Origin: Hanleya hanleyi
Lineage: Eukaryota > Mollusca > Polyplacophora > Lepidopleurida > Hanleyidae
Length of the DNA stretch: 64,000 nucleotides
Direction: 5' to 3'
Assembly (NCBI GenBank): GCA_036873755.1
Contig: JAVTVY010033792.1
Location: forward strand, 1-64,000
The notes beneath the pieces were generated by a model, which was not told the origin of the DNA, did not search any database, and worked only from the letters and a program-made list of their open reading frames with translations. Position numbers and translations under genes: made by a program. Of the stretch, positions 1-8,601 are shown in pieces (within the stretch, counting starts at the first letter, position 1; each line of letters starts with the position of its first letter).

Positions 1-22
1 GCACCCAGTCATGGATGGGTGC
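1..22. repeat. short hairpin at window start
   Basis: GCACCCA and TGGGTGC flank an 8-base loop, giving a perfect 7-bp stem. It lies just outside the CRE/ETS pair of the left Polinton end. Function unknown. Confidence 0.4.
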
Positions 23-39
23 ATGTAAAATTAGGGGTA

Positions 40-58
40 TGACGTCACTTCCGGTTTG
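40..58. promoter_or_regulatory. CRE plus ETS-type site in the left Polinton end
   Basis: TGACGTCA (ATF/CREB type) at 40-47 overlaps ACTTCCGGT (ETS type) at 47-55. The same pair occurs in opposite orientation at 9938-9953, as ACCGGAAGTGACGTGA. This mirrored placement supports it being part of the terminal inverted repeat. Binding is inferred from motif match only. Confidence 0.5.
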
Positions 59-246
59 GGTGAATGGGCGTGACCTGGGAACATGATAGGACATGTACTG
101 ACCTGTCTGTGGGGGTTTTCCCGCCAGAATTTCGCTGACGTCTGCGCCTGCATCCGGGTATGCATGAGGGTCTGTGTGTGAATGGGGTGTGACCTGGGAA
201 CATGATAGGAATGCATGTACTGACCTGTCTATGGGGTGTTTCCCGG
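58..246. repeat. two direct copies of a subterminal module
   Basis: The segment starting GTGAATGGGCGTGACCTGGG at 58 is repeated from 178. Both copies carry GAACATGATAGG and GTACTGACCTGTCT before a TTTTCCC or TTTCCC run. A third copy at 9722-9776 has the same strand orientation although it lies at the opposite end of the element. Confidence 0.75.
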
Positions 247-395
247 CCCCGGCCCGGCCCGCCCCTGCCGCAGCGCGCGCGCGCGCGGGTTACTCCGGCC
301 GCAGCGCGCGCGCGCGCGGCTTACTCCGGCCGCAGCGCGCGCGCGCGGGTTCTCCAGCCGCACGCGCGCGCGCGCGTCATCACCGGCAGTGCGCG

Positions 396-1340
396 AGTGA
401 ATGTCGGGTCAAAAGGTCAAAGGTCACATCCAGGTCAAAAGGTCCAAGGTCTCCCTTTCGGCAAGGTTCGGAGACAATGTTGCGGCATCGATATACAGAG
501 CTTGAACCCCAAAAGGGGATTGTAAATTAACCTGGGTAGGATGGGCAGTTCCATTTGGACCAATCAGCGGTCGAGAAAAAGAGCCAATGAGCGATCGATA
601 AAAGAACCAATGGACGGGTACTAGAATTTTGCTCACGTCTGCACCTACATCCGGGTACTGGGAGGCTTTCGCCTACGTCCGCGCCTACACCCGGGTTCTT
701 GTACACCCGGGTAATGTTTTCTGGACATGGATGGGTTAGCTTTGGCTCCATTCTAGGCCACTGATTGGCTAATACGGTGTTCAAAGCCAGTTTCATGCAT
801 TATGCTCATATGGAATTACAACACATATAAGGGTAGCGGGAAGAGGTGCCGACATACTGACTGCGTCACATGACTTCACAGAATAGTCTTCTGGTTAACC
901 TATTCTAAAGCACATACCAAGATTCTAACGATTCGTGATATGTGTTGTATCTCAGGTACGCTTTTATTGTACCTGTTCATGTGGCAACTTGGATGATATG
1001 ACCACACGGCCCTAGCACCGGCATAAGCGGTATTAGATACAAATCTAGAGAGCTATGATGGAAATGCTCTGACAACTCGTATACTGGTAATTGGTGAGTT
1101 GTTTCGCTGTGACAACTCGTACACTGGAAATTGGTGAGCTGTATCGTCGTCAGATGAAAATAATGACGGCATTTAACACAAAAGACTAGTCTGTAAGGCC
1201 CGATGTCGACCCAGCATCAACTTCCCACAAGTGCCAACATATATCAAAGACCAAAAGGTCTGTACAGGGGGCGGGCCTCACAAGACAGGGTTTTTTGATG
1301 AGATCTCATTTTCTTATTCAGTGAACAACAACAACGTGAG
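396..1340. other. non-coding left subterminal region
   Basis: No credible gene; the open frames across the GC array are composition artefacts. It holds several ACCCGGGT palindromes with the context CACC/CGCC-TACA-CCCGGGT (650-715), a CCAAT cluster, and a partial tandem duplication of a roughly 43-bp segment carrying TGACAACTCGTA (1068-1143). Confidence 0.6.
555..770. promoter_or_regulatory. cluster of CCAAT boxes
   Basis: ACCAATCAGC at 559-568, GCCAATGAGC at 582-591, ACCAATGG at 606-613, and the reverse form GATTGGCT at 762-769. Three copies at about 24-bp spacing followed by a reversed one is more than expected by chance and suggests NF-Y-type sites. All genes here are on the minus strand and none is adjacent, so the target promoter is unclear. 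Confidence 0.4.
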
Positions 1341-1355
1341 AACAACCACGTGAAA

Positions 1356-1527
1356 ACTGAAGCCCAGAACAAGGGGCTTGTATATTGAAAGAACTGAAGC
1401 CCAGAACAGGGGGCTTGTACATTGAAAGAACTGAAGCCCAGAACAGGGGGCTTGTAAACTTAAGCCCAGAACAGGGGGCTTGTACATTGAAAGAACTTAA
1501 GCCCAGAACGGGGCTTGTACATTGAAA
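1356..1527. repeat. tandem repeat derived from the 3' end of the protease gene
   Basis: Five head-to-tail copies of a roughly 36-bp unit with AAGCCCAGAAC...GGGGCTTGTACATTGAAA (third copy short). The last copy (1497-1527) is the final coding segment plus stop codon of the protease. Each unit is a small inverted repeat (AAGCCC/GGGCTT). The array therefore looks like an amplification of the gene's 3' end. Confidence 0.85.
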
Positions 1528-1970
1528 TGATGGGCGGCGCAGTCATATACGAGTACATCGCGGTCCTCGGCCTTGGGGTACTCGTCAAACATCTGTACGA
1601 TGGTAGATAAGGTCCTTCCCCGGCATCGATGGTACAGGTAAAACAAGCAATATTGTCCACACACGCTACTGGTCAGGCTTTGCAACGTTTGACTGTTCCA
1701 ACACCACGTCTCTGTACCTTGATCCATGAAGTCTGTTAAATCGGGATGGAGGGGTGGCAGGCCATACGGGTCAAAGTATTCGCCCTGCTGTTCTGTCAAG
1801 TACACGGCCACCCAATGTTCACCGGGCCGATCCATCGGGTCCGTGTTGAGAACGTATGCAGCAGGATACACACGGTCTAATGGGAACACATCTCGGGCGA
1901 ACAGCCCTTGAAAGACCATACGTGTCCCTGGCTCATTCTCCAGCACGGTGGTTATCTGGTCTGTATCCAT
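1497..1970 (-). CDS. adenain-type cysteine protease (Polinton PRO)
   Basis: Predicted maturation protease of the capsid, related to the adenovirus endoprotease (peptidase family C5). The frame is open. Residues fitting the family triad are His in GEHW (residue 52 from the chosen start), Asp in YFDPYG (67) and Cys in SSVCGQYC (104). The frame can be extended upstream by 20 residues, but the ATG at 1970 is preferred. It lies one base after the capsid-protein stop (TAACATG), and the upstream residues would overlap that gene. Length, about 157 residues, is short but normal for the group. The final codons lie in the first unit of a tandem repeat running into the 3' flank. Confidence 0.88.
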   Translation of the reverse strand: MDTDQITTVLENEPGTRMVFQGLFARDVFPLDRVYPAAYVLNTDPMDRPGEHWVAVYLTEQQGEYFDPYGLPPLHPDLTDFMDQGTETWCWNSQTLQSLTSSVCGQYCLFYLYHRCRGRTLSTIVQMFDEYPKAEDRDVLVYDCAAHHFNVQAPFWA

Positions 1971-1971
1971 G

Positions 1972-3223
1972 TTAGGTGGAAAAGTCACACAGGACGTTGC
2001 GCGCCTTGTCCACTTGAATGATGTTGCCAAACTCGGCGTAGCAGATCACATTGACGGTGGTCCCCAGGGCTCGTGCAAAGTGGATTTCCAACCGTAAATT
2101 GCCTTGCTTGGCCAGGGCCAGCTGATGGTCGTTCTCTAAGGTGGGGGTCAGATCGAAACAGAACAACGTGTATCCGTTCCCGTAGTCCTCCCGACTGATC
2201 AAATTCTCTTCGTCCTGGTTGATTTGACCGGTGGCTGTAAACAGGCTCTGATAGGCTCGAATGAAATTCCTGCGCCCAAAGTTCGGTGTTAAGGCCGTGG
2301 CTGGGACCTGTTGTCCATCCACATGCAGGGCTACAAAATTGATGCCGAAATGTTTAAAGTCAAACGGATTCTCTGAGTAGGCTCCGCTGAAACCGGTATT
2401 TTCCACACAGGCCAGGATCAATCGCTTGGGTAGTTCCCCCAGGAACAGGTTTTCTTTGTTGGCGCCCATATTTCCAGCAGGCACAGAGAACACTTTGGTT
2501 TGCATACGTCGGATAGGGTACTGGGCTGGTTTTGTTTCCAAGGCTTTCATGTGTCCCAATTGAACGGCTGGATTCGGTTTCACTTTTCGGACATACAGGA
2601 CTGCGTCTTGGATAACAATCTTATAGTCAGCTGCATGCCCATCTACGTTAGTGGCCATCAAGGCGAAGGGGTTCATACTCCATGTAAGAATCACCAGACA
2701 ATGCATACAATAGCCAAGTTTGGGGACAACAATGTGTCTAGACTTGAGCCTTTTCAGCTGCACAAAGACCCACATTGTCCACCGTGTCCATGTGCTCGGG
2801 TGTGTCCTGGTAGAATAAAGCGGCTGTCAGCTGAGATTTTTGAGCCTCTCGGCCATACGACAACAGTGTCTCGATGTAGGCTCGATAGGGGTACGTGTTG
2901 GTCGAGTCACTGATGAGTTTGTCGCTGAGAAAAATATCCACCTGTTGAAACATCGAGTGCAGCCAGAGATTCGTCGGGCCCACTGTTGCAGCTTGGATGA
3001 TTCTGGAGCCATCCCCATTGACCACCTTGGCTTTCACATACAAGTATGTATGGGCTAAATCCACATAGGCCGTATCCGCATTACTGATGGTGAACTCGAT
3101 GGGCCCTGTTTCGTTGATGCTGGAGAGCGGGAGATGCTCCACCCATAATCCTCGTTCGGCACTGGTCTGTGTGGGCGGCACGGTCCACAAATCAAATTCA
3201 CTGTTGGTGGAGGGACAGGACAT
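1972..3223 (-). pseudogene. major capsid protein (double-jelly-roll type), frame broken
   Basis: Two overlapping frames together cover a Polinton major capsid protein. The N-terminal part is at 3223-2738 and begins MSCPSTNSEFDLW. The C-terminal part is at 2775-1972 and carries VLYVRKVKPNP, ENLFLGELPKRLI and YTLFCFDLTP. Proteins of this type are annotated in many invertebrate genomes as 'F54H12.2-like'. The frame changes near 2740-2775. The stretch just after the break (about 2660-2740) does not read like the family, so a deletion or replaced segment is likely besides the frameshift. The start follows the upstream stop by two bases (TAAACATG). It would form the capsid shell; this copy is probably non-functional unless the break is an assembly error. 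Confidence 0.85.
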
Positions 3224-3225
3224 GT

Positions 3226-3616
3226 TTAAGAAAAGATATCCTGGGTCTTCGATGTGCGTCGTCGCTGGGTCGGTCGTCGACTGGTGCGTGGTCTCGGTGG
3301 GGCAGCTCTTTTATTCCCTACGGTGGGTTGTGCTTTGGCCACCAAGACGCCTCCCGCTTCTTTGGCCCGCCGTTTCAATGCTTCTTTGGGTGCCGTACCC
3401 CCCAAGACATCACCAGCCACTTGCAGTCCACTGCGTACCGCTTGTTTGGCGATTGCTTTCATCCCACGCGTCACCAAGGGCAGGAACGTTTTGACGATGC
3501 TGCCGAGTATGTTCCCCAGCCCATGCGTGCACCGCTAAAGACCGGAAAGCCACCCCGACCTGTTGGGCATAATAGTCCATATAGCTGCGTGCATCGCACT
3601 CGTAAGGTGCTTTCAT
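3226..3616 (-). pseudogene. small basic minor capsid protein, frameshifted
   Basis: The N-terminal frame starts at 3616 (MKAPYECDARSYMDYYAQ). The C-terminal frame ends at 3226 and contains MKAIAKQAVRSGLQVAGDVL followed by an Arg/Lys-rich tail (RRPTQRRRTSKTQ). At least two frame changes lie between about 3470 and 3560. Position between the penton-like and major capsid genes, small size, an amphipathic alanine-rich helix and a basic tail match the small capsid-associated protein of Polintons. A role like adenovirus core or cement proteins is inference. The start codon overlaps the penton stop (TAATG). Confidence 0.65.
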
Positions 3617-4404
3617 TACGCAAAGTGGGGAGCACGTGCTTGTCGAAAATGAAGTGTCAGCACCACTTTTCCTCGTTCGAATGCCACCGGTCGTCCCGTG
3701 TCATCTCTTATATCCACCGTGATAGTGTTGATATCGGTTTGTCGTACGGGCAGGTAGAGCATGTCGGTGAAACTGTGGGTGATTTGATCTCCATACGTCT
3801 TTTTAATGGGGACCACCCGTAACAGAGGTGTGTTGATATCGCCCACGATGTGGTTGTCGACTACGTCCGAGTAGACGTAGAGTCCGTACATACCCGAATT
3901 CATATCCATCGGGATCTGGCCATGGTCCTCGGATGGATCCGTGTAGGTCGCGTGAGCGAGACCCAGCATTTGCTGTAGGATAGGACTCAGTACGACACTC
4001 ACGTTGGCGGTGAGAAGGATCTGTACCTTGTCGTTGTGTGCGTTGTAATCGAAGTCCACGTGATTCTTGAAGGGAAAGGATTTGATGGGTTTTGATGTAT
4101 TCGTGACCTCCCGTAGAGCCTTATAATGCAACAGTCTTGTCAGCCCGCCCAGGAACTCCTTGGGGGTATCGTATTGGCCTTCGGGGAGGGTGAGTCGGAT
4201 GTTTTTGCCTTCGTAGGTCACCTCGTACCACACTTCATTGGCTCGCACGTTGCACCACGAGTAAGGGTACTGGATATCCACGAGGCCACATTCCCATCGT
4301 CCAGGTAAATGCAACGGTTGCGGTAACTGGGTGACGTACTTGGCCACGGTGTTGTCAGGAAACACATCCAGCGAACTGTTACTGGGTAGGGTGAGGTAAA
4401 ACAT
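3616..4404 (-). CDS. penton-like minor capsid protein
   Basis: An intact 262-residue frame beginning MFYLTLPSNSSLDVFPDNTV and ending RQARAPHFA. The opening segment, the GRWECGLVDIQYPYSW block, and its position directly before the small basic and major capsid genes match the Polinton penton homologue, a single jelly-roll protein at capsid vertices. No signal peptide or membrane segment is seen. The stop codon TAA shares its last base with the ATG of the next gene. It is one of the few structural genes here without a visible lesion. Confidence 0.8.
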   Translation of the reverse strand: MFYLTLPSNSSLDVFPDNTVAKYVTQLPQPLHLPGRWECGLVDIQYPYSWCNVRANEVWYEVTYEGKNIRLTLPEGQYDTPKEFLGGLTRLLHYKALREVTNTSKPIKSFPFKNHVDFDYNAHNDKVQILLTANVSVVLSPILQQMLGLAHATYTDPSEDHGQIPMDMNSGMYGLYVYSDVVDNHIVGDINTPLLRVVPIKKTYGDQITHSFTDMLYLPVRQTDINTITVDIRDDTGRPVAFERGKVVLTLHFRQARAPHFA

Positions 4405-4437
4405 GGCGACTGAGCTGTCCTGCTGCTGCTGTTGGTT

Positions 4438-5560
4438 TCAATAGGTGTTCCAGGCCTTGGGCGGTTGTGTCCGGCGTCGTATTCGTCGCGTTGACTTGCT
4501 ACGTGTCACGGCTCTGGAGATGTGGGGTGTCCTGATCAAGGATGGTTTTTTAAAGGTCTGAAAAGAAGGTGCCCGTTGTGGTGGTGGTGTTTTGGGGGGT
4601 GACTCCGGTTCCCATTCGGATTCCCAAGAAGGTAGTGGGCCACTCGGCGATTGCTGGGTTCGCTGCATAAAGGCCCAGCGGTGGGGGTTCCCCACCAATT
4701 CCTGTGGTACATGCATGTCTTTCAAGCCTTGAGCGAAGACCTCCCATCCTCGAGGATCCGTGTGCGACCTGCGTTTACGCATCAGGTCATTCACTAAATC
4801 CGTCATGTGGGTGCCGGGGACCACCTGATTCTGTACCAGGAGTTCGCCTTTATCATTCCAAGTCATGTTAGGATTCTGTTTCATCCGTTGTAATACCAGG
4901 CCAGCTTGTTTCTGAACGATGCAGGTACATTCTTCAGCACTTCGTCTTCCACCCACTGTGGGGCTGTGGGTGCTACCCCTGGTAATGGCGGCTGTTGGAG
5001 GGGCGCTGAGGTCGGCGGTGTGTCACGTGGTGGTGGTGGTGGTGGTGGTGGTGGGGTAGAGAGAGTTTTGTATTGGTCCATGAACGTCATGTACCGTTGA
5101 AGCGTCTCATTGTACCGTTGTACTTTCTCACTGTCGCTTAACCCCGGTCTCTGTAAGATCTGTTGCATCTTCCATCGAGGGTGTTTAAGTGGTCTCTCAC
5201 CGTAGGTGGCACAGGGTAGGGCGATTGGAGGTTTTGAAGCAACCGTGGTTCGACGAGGACCATTTTTTTCGTGTGGTTCATTGTCGGCCGAAGAGTCCAC
5301 CCCAATACTGGACTCCAACACGGAAGCGGCCAACGGTGCTAAGATGGCCCCGAGAAAGCCGCCTTTTTCTGGTAACACCTTTTCTTTTGTGTTTGTGGAC
5401 CCGCTTATGGACTAGGTTCGGAGACCTGTCTTATGCTTGGCCAACTTGGTCTTCTTGAGCCGGAGTCAGTGGTACGTTGCTCTTTAACAGATTGTACCCG
5501 ATCTCAAAAATGGCACAGACAGCGTACAAGGTCAGGGTCCGCACCGCGTACAATGTACGG
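4438..5560 (-). pseudogene. proline-rich Polinton accessory protein (PX-like), several frameshifts
   Basis: Three frames appear to be parts of one gene. About 5560-5431 gives YAVCAIFEIGYNLLKSNVPL. 5378-4881 gives MLPEKGGFLGAILAPLAAS, SDSEKVQRYNETLQRYMTF and a nine-proline run encoded by a CCA/CCC repeat. 4956-4438 gives QNPNMTWNDKGELLVQNQVV and ends in an Arg-rich tail. The same order of blocks occurs next to capsid genes in other Polintons; the function is unknown. Frame changes fall near 5380-5440 and 4900-4950. The 5' end is not certain. It ends 33 bases before the penton ATG. Confidence 0.65.
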
Positions 5561-5818
5561 TTCGGACCAACTCGGGTGGGGCCGTCTTCAATACACGGAG
5601 CGTGGGAGCGTGCTTCCGTACTCGCGCAGACATCATGTACAACTAATGCTAGAACCCACAACTCTGCTCTTCCTGTACAACTAATGCCAGAACCCACAAC
5701 TCTGCCCTTTTTATCCACCTCACAGACAAAGTCAACCCTGCTGTGGTATTCATTCTTTTTATTATCTCCATCATCAAACACACACACATCCCAGCTGGGG
5801 GCGCCACTGTGGGTGTGT
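5560..5818. other. intergenic stretch with direct repeats and a poly(A) signal
   Basis: A roughly 38-bp direct duplication carries ACAACTAATGC, AGAACCCACAACTCTGC at 5639-5703. AATAAA on the minus strand (5763-5758) lies about 56 bases past the ATPase stop and could serve as its polyadenylation signal. No gene is seen. Confidence 0.5.
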
Positions 5819-6433
5819 TTACATTATTTTTTGCAAGTACACGTGGTGGGTCTCTCCGGGAAAGATGCCGGTCCGTAGTCGAAGGTGGTCGGGGGTGGCT
5901 TGCTTGAGGTCGAAGAGCATATGCCCGTGTTGAGGGGTTGTCGCATCTTTAAAGGCTTCCAACGCAAACGGTGTGCGGCCGGGATATATCTGTCTCGCCA
6001 GGTGCAGCAGTTGAGTGGTATCTCTCGGGTTTTTGAAGATCACCAGGTAGTGGGCCTTTAAGCTGATGTTCCGATGTTCTTTGTTTTTACTGAACAGATT
6101 CTGCACAATTTAGATGATGCTGAGCCGTCGATGGTGGCTGCCTTTGGTAAAGAGTTGGGTGACCCGCGCATCCGTCTCCGCCATGAGATCATCCAGAACC
6201 ACCAAGGTGTCGGGGTCCAAATCGGCCAGGTTGGGTAGGCCTTCCACGAACGTGATGTGGGGCATTGCTGCATACGCTGCCTGCCATTCTCCGTAACACC
6301 ACACCACTCGGACAATAGGTGGGGTGATCATGCTGTCGGCGTGTTGAAGGAGCTTCCGGACGAAGTGCGTTTTGCCGGAGCCCGTCGGTCCTGCGATGAG
6401 ACACGTGAAGGGATGCTGCCACCGTGGGTCCAT
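5819..6433 (-). pseudogene. FtsK/HerA-type packaging ATPase, interrupted by one in-frame stop
   Basis: Genome-packaging ATPase of the Polinton/adintovirus type. Walker A GPTGSGKT is at residues 15-22 and Walker B LVVLDD at 77-82, followed by LFTKGSHHR. A single TAA at 6112-6110 interrupts the frame. Reading resumes in the same frame with QNLFSKNKEHRNISLKAHYL to the stop at 5819, giving about 204 codons, close to a full-length family member. The only visible defect is this nonsense codon, so the lesion is recent, or is an assembly error, or is read through. The start ATG lies inside the 3' part of the upstream membrane-protein frame. Confidence 0.88.
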
Positions 6434-6909
6434 GGTTCGACGTGTATCCGTTGTCGTGGTAACCCGCTCTTGTAAGTTTTGTATGAGTGAACTGGAGTGG
6501 TGGTGGGTACAACGTCGGTTGTCGTTGTCTGTTCACGTTCAGGGATGATGATGGTGGTGATGGGTACAACGTCGGTGGTCGTTGTCTGTTCACTGTGAGG
6601 GATGAAATCCGGTGGGTCTTGAGACGTAGTGGGTGTTCTTGGTGTAGGTGTAGAGCTCGACGTGGCTTGTACACGGGGTGTGGTGGTGATGGTGGTGACT
6701 GGGCTCGATACGACTGGTGCTCTCTGTAGACCGGTTTCGCTGGTGGCTGGTGTTCTCAGTTGGTTAAGTAACGTGCTGACATAGGCTACGTCGTAAAACA
6801 CACCTCCGTACAACAAACTCAGCAGGGTTAGCACTATCACCCCAAAGACCACTTGCGCTTTGCGCGTTTTGCGAGACGCTGTCTTCAGAGGCAGCTGCTG
6901 TTGGTCCAT
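6328..6909 (-). CDS. Thr/Pro-rich single-pass membrane protein of the Polinton
   Basis: A 193-residue frame from the ATG at 6909, chosen because a TATA box lies 50 bases upstream and the longer frame would overlap integrase. A basic stretch (KTASRKTRKAQ) precedes one hydrophobic segment (residues about 19-38, VVFGVIVLTLLSLLYGGVFY). A Ser/Thr/Pro-rich region follows, with TTTTDVVP occurring twice. This looks like a type II membrane protein with a mucin-like outer part. No homologue is recognised. The last 35 residues overlap the ATPase start in another frame and may not be constrained. Confidence 0.55.
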   Translation of the reverse strand: MDQQQLPLKTASRKTRKAQVVFGVIVLTLLSLLYGGVFYDVAYVSTLLNQLRTPATSETGLQRAPVVSSPVTTITTTPRVQATSSSTPTPRTPTTSQDPPDFIPHSEQTTTTDVVPITTIIIPEREQTTTTDVVPTTTPVHSYKTYKSGLPRQRIHVEPWTHGGSIPSRVSSQDRRAPAKRTSSGSSFNTPTA

Positions 6910-6957
6910 AGCACTGTGGTCGGACGTGGAATGAAGGAGGACGGCAGTGGTGTCTGG

Positions 6958-6965
6958 CTTTATAG
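6958..6965 (-). promoter_or_regulatory. TATA box overlapping the integrase stop codon
   Basis: On the minus strand CTATAAAG includes the TAA that ends integrase. It lies about 50 bases before the ATG of the membrane-protein gene, the same spacing class as the other TATA boxes of this element. Confidence 0.5.
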
Positions 6966-8033
6966 TCGTTTCACCTGGTTGGCAGCGACCCAGGAATTGA
7001 AGGAACTGGGCCAACCTTGCCATTTCACGAAATGAAACAGTTTGCCATGTCGACGTTCCGTTTTCAAAATCTGCTCCACCGTGTAGTAGTCTTGCTGTGT
7101 TTTTACGACAGGCTGTAATTCCGTCTCGTAAAACGTCCCTAGCAACGGTTCCCCTTGAAGATCTTCCAGTTCATAGACTCGCCGCTGTCGGGGTAGGCGC
7201 CGTTTAATCAGGAAGTACTCATCGCTCCAGTTGGGCAAGTAACTTTTCTCGAACTTGCCCTTGACTTTACTGATCCGTACAGGGTCCCCGACCTTGTACA
7301 CCGCCTTCGTCGTTCGCTGCGATGGCCTGGGGTACAACACACGCCGGACTTGGGCTTCATTGCGTTGGGTCACGGTAATGGGGGCTCTCTCTATACTCCG
7401 ATGATAGGCTCGATTGTAACCCCTCACCAGTTTCGGGAGAACATCGATGTACCGCCTTGTATTCTTGTAGGTGAAATATTTATACATACGGCCTTTGAAT
7501 GTCCTGTTGAACCTTTCCACCACGGAAGCCTTGGTCTCGTTGTACGTATGGAAGAAAAACACCTTCTGTTTCTTGAGAAAGGCTTGGAACGGTCTGTTGA
7601 GGAATTCCGTGCCTTCGTCGGTTTGCAAATACAAAGGTTTGCGCCCGGTCTTGAAGATGTCTTTGAACGCCGCTATGAGATTTGCCCCCGTTTTCGTCCG
7701 GATGGGTACCACCCACGCATACTTGGATAGGATATCGATGCACGTCAAGATATACCGATTCTCATCGTTGTGTTTGGCAAAGGCGCTCATATCCACCAAA
7801 TCCGCTTGCCACTGGGCATCTATTCCTCCCACGATGACGCGGTTCCGTAGAAAATGGCGACGGACAGATCGATGTAAGGTATAGGTGTCTTGTCTTCTTA
7901 ACCAATCTCGGACTTGGGCACGTTGTAACCCCTGGGGTTTGGCCGCTCGATAGAGAGCCGACAATGCACTATAGGCCGCCGGACTGTCGGGACTGTAGTA
8001 TAAGTTATCCAACACCTTCTCCCAGCGCTTCAT
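6960..8033 (-). CDS. Polinton integrase (rve fold) with C-terminal chromodomain
   Basis: An intact 357-residue retroviral-type integrase that would insert the element's DNA. The catalytic residues are visible: Asp78 in WQADLVDM, Asp139 in TDEGTEF and Glu173 in VVERFNRT, with the second and third separated by 33 residues, close to the D,D-35-E pattern. An SH3-like segment is suggested around residues 245-290 (VYKVGDPVRISKVKGKF). A chromodomain closes the protein (residues about 317-357, YTVEQILK...FHFVKWQGW), a feature linked to targeting chromatin. A TATA box lies about 40 bases upstream. No N-terminal zinc finger is evident. Confidence 0.95.
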   Translation of the reverse strand: MKRWEKVLDNLYYSPDSPAAYSALSALYRAAKPQGLQRAQVRDWLRRQDTYTLHRSVRRHFLRNRVIVGGIDAQWQADLVDMSAFAKHNDENRYILTCIDILSKYAWVVPIRTKTGANLIAAFKDIFKTGRKPLYLQTDEGTEFLNRPFQAFLKKQKVFFFHTYNETKASVVERFNRTFKGRMYKYFTYKNTRRYIDVLPKLVRGYNRAYHRSIERAPITVTQRNEAQVRRVLYPRPSQRTTKAVYKVGDPVRISKVKGKFEKSYLPNWSDEYFLIKRRLPRQRRVYELEDLQGEPLLGTFYETELQPVVKTQQDYYTVEQILKTERRHGKLFHFVKWQGWPSSFNSWVAANQVKRL

Positions 8034-8061
8034 GGTGACACAATGATGATGGACCCTGCCT

Positions 8062-8532
8062 CTATCGTTTATTTATAACGGGTATATCTTGGGCCGGAGT
8101 TTCTTTCTGATTTTCTTCGTGGGCTTCCACAGTGGCCATGGTCAATGACCAGTCCAACTCGTCTGATGACCGCTTGATAAGCACTTCATCCACATCTACC
8201 ACGGCATCTTCCAATGTAGACCATAGATCAGGGTGAAGGGTAAAATGCACTGTACCCCCATCTAGCCGAGACAATTGAGCAAAGAAAGGGCCGCGTCGGA
8301 TGTACACATCGTGACACAAGTGGATGAGATCGCCGTCCAGTTCACCAGACAACACCCGTTTGAATTTGGTCCAGCCCTTCCGGGACAGACGAATGTGAGC
8401 CGGGCGCGGTTGTGTAGGGTCCGCATCACAGATGTCTCCCACCTCCTCCATGATATCGACCTTATCCGCATACACGTGCAGGAAAACCTCGGGGGTCAAG
8501 CTGAAATACGCCAGTACTATATGCTCCGTCAT
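8062..8532 (-). CDS. hypothetical protein A (paralogue of the next gene)
   Basis: The frame extends to 8559, but the ATG at 8532 is chosen. It aligns with the start of its paralogue (TEHIVLAYFSLTPEVFLHVY against SSDLRAILPLTPRVGLHVYE), and the TATA box at 8576-8569 is too close to allow the earlier ATG. About 156 residues, acidic, without membrane segment or known domain. GWTKFKRVLSGELDG is shared exactly with the neighbour. The beta-rich look is suggestive only; I do not recognise the family. Confidence 0.7.
   Translation of the reverse strand: MTEHIVLAYFSLTPEVFLHVYADKVDIMEEVGDICDADPTQPRPAHIRLSRKGWTKFKRVLSGELDGDLIHLCHDVYIRRGPFFAQLSRLDGGTVHFTLHPDLWSTLEDAVVDVDEVLIKRSSDELDWSLTMATVEAHEENQKETPAQDIPVINKR
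8072..8080 (-). promoter_or_regulatory. TATA box of the integrase gene
   Basis: TTATAAATA on the minus strand, about 40 bases before the integrase ATG. It lies inside the 3' end of gene A. Confidence 0.55.
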
Positions 8533-8562
8533 GGTCAGTACGTGAATACCAGATTTCACTGT

Positions 8563-8576
8563 CTCTCGTATTTATA
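8563..8576 (-). promoter_or_regulatory. TATA box and CGAGAGAC motif before gene A
   Basis: TATAAATACGAGAGAC on the minus strand. The same TATAAATACGAGAGACAG string precedes gene B (9157 leftward), so the two paralogues were duplicated with their promoter. Confidence 0.65.
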
Positions 8577-8601
8577 GGGAGAACCCCGTGAGATCAAAGG
8601 A

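Larger units (their letters stand above)
40..395. repeat. left terminal inverted repeat region of the Polinton
   Basis: A CRE/ETS pair, two copies of a roughly 70-bp direct module (58-125 and 174-246), and a GC-rich array (246-385) of CCGCAGCGCGCGCGCGCGGG-like units ending in ACCGGCAG. The GC array and the CRE/ETS pair recur in reverse orientation at 9797-9953. The modules beginning GAACATGATAGG also have a third copy near the right end, but in direct orientation, so the two ends are not simple mirror images. Confidence 0.7.

Noticed and set aside
174..530. Two overlapping Arg/Ala/Pro-rich plus-strand frames
   Set aside because: They run through the CGCG-rich terminal array and have no motif; composition artefacts.
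3169..3822. Long plus-strand frame of 217 codons
   Set aside because: Antisense to capsid genes with clear homology-like content; no motif of its own.
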